In this document: positions 1-5,811 of the stretch, piece by piece
Position numbering within the stretch: the stretch's first letter is position 1
How the letters are laid out: each line of letters begins with the position of its first letter
Origin: Planctomycetota bacterium
Lineage (GTDB): Bacteria > Planctomycetota > Planctomycetia > Pirellulales > Pirellulaceae
Assembly: GCA_029259935.1 (NCBI GenBank)
Contig: JAJDEH010000209.1
Coordinates: 1 to 14,297, forward strand
DNA length: 14,297 nucleotides
Reading direction: 5' to 3'
Made by a program: the position numbers and the translations under genes
The notes under the pieces: model-generated
The model's database searches: none
What the model was told of the DNA's origin: nothing
Seen by the model: the letters and a program-made list of their open reading frames with translations, nothing else

Positions 1-129
1 CTCGAAGCCTTGTCCGAACCGCACATGAAGTGGCTCAAGTCGGAGTTGGTTCCCTCGATTAACAAAATCCTCAAGACGAGCGCCGTCCGGGACGTGGTCC
101 TAGCGGATTTTTCACTCGAACGTGGCTAG
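1..129 (+). CDS. C-terminal fragment of a FliL-like flagellar basal-body protein (tentative)
   Basis: The first 129 bases read open in frame 1 and end at TAG (127-129), giving 42 residues of a gene that begins before the window. The fragment starts LEALSEPHMKWLKSELV and ends VRDVVLADFSLERG. The spacing of LK-x-EL, the IN pair, and V-x-DV-xxx-DF is that of the C-terminal segment of FliL, the inner-membrane protein associated with the flagellar stator and basal body. FliL proteins typically end with a helix followed by a strand of the V-x-DV-xx-T-DF kind. The identification rests on this pattern alone, because no transmembrane segment or N-terminal region is available. A different small periplasmic protein with a similar helix-strand end remains possible. 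The gene converges on aacS, whose stop lies about 127 bases away. I see no convincing terminator hairpin in that gap. Confidence 0.45.
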   Translation, partial: LEALSEPHMKWLKSELVPSINKILKTSAVRDVVLADFSLERG

Positions 130-256
130 CGAGTAGGCGAATCATCTTATGAGCCCGGTCGTAGCTCGCCAGAACTATGGACTTGGTGCAACCCCAGATC
201 GCTTTAGTGATTATCAGCCAACGATCGAGCCAACATTATCCCGCTCACCACGAAGG

Positions 257-2209
257 CTATGGCGACTGTAACTCCACCAGGTTCTCGAACTGCCGTAGGG
301 ATTCGGGGTTGGCCAGGGCGTCTTGGTTTTTTACTTCGCGGCCATGAATGACGTTGCGGACGGCCAGCTCGACGATCTTGCCGCTAATCGTGCGCGGGAT
401 GTCGGTCACTTGCAGGACTTTGCTCGGCACGTGGCGCGGTGTGGTGTTTTTGCGGATTTGATTCTTGATCTTGCCAACTAGCGCTTCGTCCAGCGGATGA
501 TCCGATCGCAGCTTGACGAACAGCACGATTCGGACGTCCCCCTCCCAGTCTTGCCCGACGACGATGCTCTCCTGGACCTCGTCCAACCGTTCGACCTGAC
601 GGTAGATTTCCGCCGTGCCTATCCGGACGCCGCCCGGATTGAGGACCGCGTCGGACCGGCCGGAAATGTTCATTCCGCCTTGTTCGGTTAGTTCCACCCA
701 GTCGCCATGCCGCCAGACGTTGGCGAAGTGACCGAAGTAGGCATCGTGGTATTTCTTGCCGTCCTCGTCGTTCCAAAAATAGATGGGCATCGAGGGAAAC
801 GGACTGATACAGACAAGTTCGCCCGACTCGGCCGTCACTGCCTGGCCTTCGTCGTTGAAGACCCGCACGTTCATGCCCAGTCCTCGCGTTTGCAATTGGC
901 CCCGGTACACCGGCCCAATCGGGTTTCCCAAGGCGAAGCAGGAAACGATATCGGTGCCGCCGGAAATCGACGACAGACAGACATCGTGTTTGATCTTTGT
1001 GTACACATAATCAAAACTCGAACCCAGCAGCGGCGAGCCGGTCGACAGCACCGTCCGCAAGTCTGTCAGCTCGTGCGTTTCGATCGGTGCCGCCCCGGTC
1101 TTTTCCAGCGCCGAGATATATTTGGCGCTGGTGCCGAAGACCGTCAGCCGTTCCTGTTGGGCCATATCCCAGAGGAACTCAGGTCCGGGAAAGAATGGCG
1201 ACCCATCGTACAGTACCACGGTGGCACCCACGGCCAAGCTGCTCACGAGCCAATTCCACATCATCCAGCCGCACGTCGTGTAGTAGAATACTCGATCGTC
1301 GCGGCGAAGATCGACATGCAACACATGTTCTTTGAGATGTTGAATCAACGTCCCGCCCGCTCCATGAACAATGCACTTCGGCACGCCCGTCGTCCCCGAC
1401 GAATAGAGGACATACAACGGGTGGTCGAACGGCAATTGGTCGAACGTCAACTCGGCGTCGTCGGTGCCGCTCACGAATTCGTCCCACGCCACGGCTCGCG
1501 GGATTTGACTCACATCCGGGTTTGACGACTGATACGGTACGACAACCGTTTTCTCGATCGACGGAATCCGACCGACGATATCGGCCACGCGTTCCAGGCA
1601 CGCAAACTGCTTTCCGTTGTATTGATAGCCATCCGCGACGAACAGAATCTTGGGTTGAATCTGACCAAAACGATCCAGCACCCCCTGCAGGCCGAAGTCA
1701 GGAGACGTCGACGACCACGTCGCCCCTAAGCTGGTCGCGGCCAACATTGCCACAACCGTCTCGGGGATGTTCGGTAAGAAGGCCGCCACGCGGTCATTCG
1801 CAACCACGCCCGCCGATCGCAGTGCGGCGGCGGTTCGGGAGACTTGGTTTCGCAATTCGGCATACGTCAGCGATTGCTGCCGGCCTCGCTCGTTCCAAAA
1901 AACGATCGCTTCACGGTCGTCGTCGTAACGCAGTAGATTTTCCGCAAAGTTGAGCCGAGCGCCGCGAAACCAAGTCGCTCCTGGCATTTTGTGGGGGTCG
2001 TCCAGTACGGAGTCCCACCGGCGACTGGCCAACACGTCGCAAAATGTCCACAACTCGGCCCAAAACTCATCAGGAGCATCCACGGACCACTGCCAAAGCG
2101 ATTCAAAATCGATGATTCGCGCATGCCGCTCACCAACGGCGCGAAGAAACTTCGTAAGATTGGCTTGTTCAATCTGTCGAGCGGTCGGATTCCATAAAGG
2201 TTCAATCAT
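257..2209 (-). CDS. aacS: Acetoacetyl-CoA synthetase (acetoacetate--CoA ligase)
   Basis: A full-length 650-residue enzyme of the ANL (acyl-CoA synthetase) superfamily. It would activate acetoacetate to acetoacetyl-CoA using ATP, feeding ketone-body or polyhydroxybutyrate-type carbon into acetyl-CoA or lipid metabolism in the cytosol. Residues 1-110 contain the N-terminal region typical of acetyl- and acetoacetyl-CoA synthetases (FWAELWTFCDV; GATWFRGARLNFAENLL). The AMP-binding P-loop YSSGTTGVPK is at 269-278, the adenylate-binding stretch STGSPL lies further on, and the C-terminal lid has SGRSDAVLNPGGVRIGTAE and PRTISGK. In the last motif Lys611 is the expected catalytic lysine. The length of about 650 residues and the GATWFRGARLNFAENLL and GGTDIVSCF segments favour AacS over acetyl-CoA synthetase. 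The ATG at 2209 lies opposite the divergently transcribed run that starts at 2403. No strong Shine-Dalgarno precedes it. The stop is TAG at 257-259. Nothing about the gene looks broken. Confidence 0.93.
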   Translation of the reverse strand: MIEPLWNPTARQIEQANLTKFLRAVGERHARIIDFESLWQWSVDAPDEFWAELWTFCDVLASRRWDSVLDDPHKMPGATWFRGARLNFAENLLRYDDDREAIVFWNERGRQQSLTYAELRNQVSRTAAALRSAGVVANDRVAAFLPNIPETVVAMLAATSLGATWSSTSPDFGLQGVLDRFGQIQPKILFVADGYQYNGKQFACLERVADIVGRIPSIEKTVVVPYQSSNPDVSQIPRAVAWDEFVSGTDDAELTFDQLPFDHPLYVLYSSGTTGVPKCIVHGAGGTLIQHLKEHVLHVDLRRDDRVFYYTTCGWMMWNWLVSSLAVGATVVLYDGSPFFPGPEFLWDMAQQERLTVFGTSAKYISALEKTGAAPIETHELTDLRTVLSTGSPLLGSSFDYVYTKIKHDVCLSSISGGTDIVSCFALGNPIGPVYRGQLQTRGLGMNVRVFNDEGQAVTAESGELVCISPFPSMPIYFWNDEDGKKYHDAYFGHFANVWRHGDWVELTEQGGMNISGRSDAVLNPGGVRIGTAEIYRQVERLDEVQESIVVGQDWEGDVRIVLFVKLRSDHPLDEALVGKIKNQIRKNTTPRHVPSKVLQVTDIPRTISGKIVELAVRNVIHGREVKNQDALANPESLRQFENLVELQSP

Positions 2210-2402
2210 TGCCGGGTGAACATGGGTCAGCGGAGGGAATGGGAGTTGGCGCGTTTCGCCAAGTCTTGGAGGGACTGCGTTTGTTCATCATAACATTTTC
2301 GAGTGTGCGGGAACGGGCAGTCGAGCTGCCGGAATTCGTCGCCTTCCAGTGGCCAGATATCGGTGCGGATTGCCTTGTCATTGAAAGTAGCCTACGACGA
2401 CC

Positions 2403-2903
2403 ATGATTGTCGCCTTGGACGTTCATTACATCGAAGCGGAAAACAAGGCCCGTGCGGCGGCGGTTGTCTTCCAGGACTGGACCGACGGCGACACCGTCTC
2501 TGAGTACACCGCAGTGCGCGAAATTCCCGGCGAGTACCAGCCAGGCCAATTCTATCGACGCGAACTGCAATGCCTGCTGGACGTGTTGGACAAGGTCCAC
2601 GAGGCAGTCCGCATCGCGGTTGTCGACAGCTACGTCTTTCTGGACGACAAGCCAGGGCTGGGGGCCCATCTGTGGGAGTCACTCGAACGATGCATCGTGG
2701 TTGTCGGAGTGGCCAAATCGCCCTATCGAGGAAGCACGGGCGTGCCGATCACGCGGGGCGACAGCCAGCGACCGCTGTTCATTACGGCTGCGGGAATGGA
2801 CCAGGACCAAGCGGCTCGCCAAGTGGAACAGATGCACGGCGAATTCCGATTACCAACCCTGTTGAAACGAGTGGACGAGTTGGCCAGAACGGATTCTTCT
2901 TGA
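2403..2903 (+). CDS. Short endonuclease V (Nfi)-family protein, C-terminal catalytic His replaced
   Basis: A 166-residue protein recognisable as endonuclease V, which cleaves near deaminated bases such as inosine in DNA or RNA. The family motifs run in order: the first-strand aspartate in ALDVHY (Asp6), the ARAAAVVF strand, P-x-x-P-G-x-x-x-RRE (Pro47, Gly48, Glu54), VVDSYVFLDDKPGLGAHL (Asp75) and VGVAKSPY (Lys105). Asp6, Glu54 and Asp75 match the metal-binding carboxylates corresponding to E. coli Asp35, Glu89 and Asp110. Two features are unusual. The protein is about 50 residues shorter than a typical bacterial EndoV (about 220) because the N-terminal extension and some loops are missing. 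Also, the usual SPGHR segment near the C-terminus reads TAAGMDQ, so the catalytic His equivalent is Met132. An in-frame TAG at 2388-2390 makes ATG 2403 the earliest ATG start. Its product may be a divergent nuclease or a nucleic-acid binder. It could head the run with the two downstream plus-strand genes. Confidence 0.8.
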   Translation: MIVALDVHYIEAENKARAAAVVFQDWTDGDTVSEYTAVREIPGEYQPGQFYRRELQCLLDVLDKVHEAVRIAVVDSYVFLDDKPGLGAHLWESLERCIVVVGVAKSPYRGSTGVPITRGDSQRPLFITAAGMDQDQAARQVEQMHGEFRLPTLLKRVDELARTDSS

Positions 2904-2968
2904 AAAACTGCGTCGATCATTGCATGCGGGCGGCGTAGCTGGGAACATAGGCGAAATTCCACGACTCC

Positions 2969-2973
2969 GGGAG
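2969..2973 (+). promoter_or_regulatory. Ribosome binding site of the Tat deacetylase-like gene
   Basis: GGGAG lies 7 bases before the ATG at 2981. This is close to ideal spacing and supports the start that yields the intact twin-arginine signal. Confidence 0.6.
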
Positions 2974-2980
2974 AATCGCC

Positions 2981-4351
2981 ATGGAACAATGGTCGCGACG
3001 TAGTTTTCTGAAAGCCACCGGGGCCAGTGCCGGACTAACGGCGATCGGGGCGAGGTCTTCCTTCGCGCTAGAGGACGAGCCCACGCAAGCCGAGGTCGAG
3101 GTTCTCAATCCGCGCGGTCGCGTGCCCTTGTCGTTCGTCATCGACGACTCGACCTGCTTGGTGAACATGGGGCATTTCTGCATGCCGCAATTCGCGGAAG
3201 CTTGGCCGGAGCGACCTGTCTACAAGAAGCCTTGGAAGTCCTGGCCGCGCGAGATCCCCGACGCCTTCGTGCGGCAGTTCGGTGAGTGGTGTGCCGAGCA
3301 TGGAGTCAAAGGCAAATACAGTATTGTCCCCAACCCGGCGTGTGTCGGTTGGCTCGATCGTGAACTGCCCGGTTGGTCACGGCGGGAACTGTTGGCCAGC
3401 CTGAAACTGGTGCGCGATTTGATGGTCCCCAACTGGGACATTCACCCTGAGATGATCACGCATACTCGAGTGATTGATCTCAAGACAGGTCGTCCGCTGG
3501 AGGAGATTAGTGCCGCGACCATGGAAAATTCCTACCCGCGCGAAAAGAAAAGCGTGGATGAACTGGCTGCCTACCTGGCATACGCACTGCGTATCCTGAA
3601 GAATTGCGATCTGCCTTGCGAAGGCATCACCACCCCGGGCGGTTTTGGCAATCTAGTCAAGCCAGAATTGTCGCTGGCCGTCCAGCAGGCAGTCCGCGAC
3701 GTGTATGCCGCCGAACTACCGCACTATTTCAAATACGTGATTGGCGGCCAAGAAAGCACGCAGCCCAAGCTGGAACATCTCCGTGGAGCAGATACGAATG
3801 ATCCCCTGGTGACGGTCAATGTCCCTGCGGGTACCGGAGACTGGTTTGGCGGCTGGGAAGGCGACCGCGCCCCCGAGGGCCACCGCTACGCCAACGACGA
3901 CGCCACCAGCGGGCGTATGGTCGAATTGATTCAGCGCGGTGAACCGGCCGTCATGCTGTGCCACTGGCCAGGTATGTATTGCAACGGCACGAACCGGGGA
4001 TTCGAGCAATTCCAACAGGTCGTAATCTCCCTGAAGCAGCGTTTCGGCAATCAAACGCTGTGGATGAAGATGAGCGAAATCGCCCGCTACTGGGCCGCCA
4101 AGGAACTAACCAAGCTGTCGACCAAAAACGGACGCCTTCACATGACGGCTCCCTTTGCCTGCCCAAACTTCACTCTGTGCATGCCGATGAAGGAAGCAAG
4201 AACGCCGACACTGCTGGCCCGCGGTAAAACGGTCACGCTCAAACGCGTCGCCGAGGCAGCGGAGCTGGCGACCGGCACATGGCGCTGGAGCGACCGCAAA
4301 CTGACTGTTTGCCTTGATTTGCCCAAGGGCGACTCAGTGCTGACCATTTAG
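2981..4351 (+). CDS. Tat-exported polysaccharide deacetylase-like (NodB-fold) protein
   Basis: 456 residues beginning with a clear twin-arginine signal: SRRSFLK at 5-11, a weakly hydrophobic stretch at about 12-28, and a probable signal-peptidase site after SSFA (residue 29). The mature protein would therefore be folded before export to the periplasm. The body resembles a NodB/polysaccharide-deacetylase beta-barrel. There is an early strand with an Asp pair (FVIDD, 52-56), then NWDIHPEMITHT at 151-162, whose His155 and His161 recall the His-xxx-His metal motif. A Pro/Gly loop EGITTPGGFGN follows at about 214-224, and a late His in CHWPGMYCNG (His328) sits where a catalytic His is often found. 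The residue assignments are by motif analogy and the substrate is unknown. The sequence differs enough from classical chitin or peptidoglycan deacetylases that another metal-dependent hydrolysis cannot be excluded. It lies 77 bases after the EndoV homologue and 13 bases before the peroxiredoxin-kinase gene, which suggests co-transcription with the latter. Confidence 0.6.
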   Translation: MEQWSRRSFLKATGASAGLTAIGARSSFALEDEPTQAEVEVLNPRGRVPLSFVIDDSTCLVNMGHFCMPQFAEAWPERPVYKKPWKSWPREIPDAFVRQFGEWCAEHGVKGKYSIVPNPACVGWLDRELPGWSRRELLASLKLVRDLMVPNWDIHPEMITHTRVIDLKTGRPLEEISAATMENSYPREKKSVDELAAYLAYALRILKNCDLPCEGITTPGGFGNLVKPELSLAVQQAVRDVYAAELPHYFKYVIGGQESTQPKLEHLRGADTNDPLVTVNVPAGTGDWFGGWEGDRAPEGHRYANDDATSGRMVELIQRGEPAVMLCHWPGMYCNGTNRGFEQFQQVVISLKQRFGNQTLWMKMSEIARYWAAKELTKLSTKNGRLHMTAPFACPNFTLCMPMKEARTPTLLARGKTVTLKRVAEAAELATGTWRWSDRKLTVCLDLPKGDSVLTI

Positions 4352-4364
4352 GCGGTGCCGCGAG

Positions 4365-5801
4365 ATGACGTTCGTGTCGAAACAATCCGTACTCGCGGTC
4401 GGCGAGCTTGCACCCAGTTTTTCAATGTCCGCCGTTTCGGCGCGCGACGGCGAGGCGTTTCTGACGCGGCTAGAAGATTTCCGTGGCCGCTGGCTGATTC
4501 TGGTCTTTTATCCTCGCGATTTCTCGTTCGTTTGCCCAACCGAGTTGACGGCCTTCAGTGGACGAATCGAAGACTTTCACCGGCGCGATTGCGACTTGCT
4601 GGGGATCAGCGTCGACACCATCGAACTGCACCAAGAATGGCTGCGGACTTCGCCTTCGGAGGGCGGGGTTGGCCCGTTGCGTTTTCCCTTGGCCGCGGAC
4701 GAAGGTGGCAAGGCGGCACGAAAGTTTGGCGTTTGGGTGGACGACAAGCAGGTCGCCTTACGGGGCTTGTTTGTCATTGACCCGCGCGGGGTGCTGCAGT
4801 ATTCGGTCGTACACAACCTGAGCGTCGGCCGCAGCGCGGACGAAGTGCTTCGGGTTCTCGACGCACTGCGTAGCGGTGGTCTTTGTCCCGCAAGCTGGAC
4901 GACCGCCGAGGGTACCCTGGACGTCGACAATGCGCTACGGCCGGGCCGAGTTTTGGGCCACTACCGAATTCGAGAAGTGCTAGGCCGAGGCACGTTCGGC
5001 ACGGTGTTCGCCGCTTGGGACTTGCATTTGGAGCGACAGGTTGCTTTGAAGGTACTCGGCAAGGCGGGCGATGGTTCGCGCGACCAACTGCTGTCCGAAG
5101 CCCGTGCTTCGGCGGGGCTGAGCCACCCCAACATTTGCACGGTCTTCGCGGTGGAAGAGGAAGACGGCCTGCCACTGATTGTCATGGAATATCTAGCGGG
5201 CCGGCCACTAAGCGAGGTGGTCTTGCGGGACATCGGCGAAGACCTCGCGCTAGACATCGCCCGCGAGATTGCTCTTGGGCTGGCCGCCGCTCACCAGCGG
5301 AACATCGTGCATGGCGATTTGAAGCTGGGCAACATCATGCTCAGCGAGTCAGGCACGCCGAAGATTCTAGACTTTGGACTGGCGACTCGCCTTTCCGAGC
5401 CTGCAGCGCAACAAGACGCGGTGATCGAGCCCGAGTCAAGCGAGAGCAGAAGTGTCTTGGAGACCCAAGTCGTCAGTGTTCCGCAACTCGGCGGGACCGT
5501 CATCGCGGGAACGCCGGCTTACATGTCACCGGAGCAAGCATTTGGGCGGCAATTAGCGACCGCGAGCGATAGTTTTGCCTTCGGGTTGATTCTGTTTGAA
5601 TTACTGACTGGCCAGCAAGCCATGTCGGGCCTTACCGGAATCGAGATGATTCTGCGGCTAAGATCCGAGACCCTCGCGACGACGTTGCCTCCGCGGGTCC
5701 CAAGGCGTTTTCAGCCGCTGCTGAGTTCACTCCTCGATCCGGCTCCGGAAAAAAGGCCCAGCTTGTCCCAGGTGGCGCGGGAACTCAAGTCGGTCTCTTA
5801 A
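4365..5801 (+). CDS. Peroxiredoxin (AhpC-type 2-Cys) fused to a Ser/Thr protein kinase
   Basis: 478 residues in two complete domains. Residues about 9-188 are a typical 2-Cys peroxiredoxin of the AhpC/Prx1 class. Peroxidatic Cys57 sits in YPRDFSFVCPTE, catalytic Arg133 in LRGLFVIDP, and resolving Cys174 in GGLCPASW. There is no C-terminal YF motif. Residues about 199-478 are a Hanks-type kinase: glycine loop GRGTFG (207-212), ATP lysine Lys229 in VALK, helix-C Glu245, catalytic loop HGDLKLGN (Asp318, Asn323), Asp336 in DFG, and SPE at the end of the activation segment. The HRD arginine is Gly317. No transmembrane segment is visible and there is no sensor domain after the kinase, so the protein should be cytosolic with the peroxiredoxin as its only input domain. 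One uninterrupted frame covers both domains, with no sign of a frameshift at the join (about 188-199). The ATG at 4365 has only a weak GGCGG 9 bases upstream. Likely role, inferred: peroxide-responsive phosphorylation signalling. Confidence 0.9.
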   Translation: MTFVSKQSVLAVGELAPSFSMSAVSARDGEAFLTRLEDFRGRWLILVFYPRDFSFVCPTELTAFSGRIEDFHRRDCDLLGISVDTIELHQEWLRTSPSEGGVGPLRFPLAADEGGKAARKFGVWVDDKQVALRGLFVIDPRGVLQYSVVHNLSVGRSADEVLRVLDALRSGGLCPASWTTAEGTLDVDNALRPGRVLGHYRIREVLGRGTFGTVFAAWDLHLERQVALKVLGKAGDGSRDQLLSEARASAGLSHPNICTVFAVEEEDGLPLIVMEYLAGRPLSEVVLRDIGEDLALDIAREIALGLAAAHQRNIVHGDLKLGNIMLSESGTPKILDFGLATRLSEPAAQQDAVIEPESSESRSVLETQVVSVPQLGGTVIAGTPAYMSPEQAFGRQLATASDSFAFGLILFELLTGQQAMSGLTGIEMILRLRSETLATTLPPRVPRRFQPLLSSLLDPAPEKRPSLSQVARELKSVS

Positions 5802-5811
5802 GTCGCGATCG

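Noticed and set aside
707..1525. 272-residue plus-strand ORF inside aacS
   Set aside because: It lies wholly opposite the well-supported acetoacetyl-CoA synthetase. Its Arg/His/Gln-rich sequence shows no recognisable motif, so it is a shadow frame.
2209..2406. 65-residue ORF whose stop overlaps the EndoV start as ATGA
   Set aside because: The overlap is suggestive of coupling. However, the start is a TTG opposite the aacS ATG, no good Shine-Dalgarno is seen, and the sequence is not recognisable. It more likely reflects open chance frame in the divergent promoter region.
2202..2669. 155-residue minus-strand ORF covering the EndoV start
   Set aside because: It overlaps the EndoV homologue, which has clear family motifs. 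This frame has none and would occupy the aacS promoter region.
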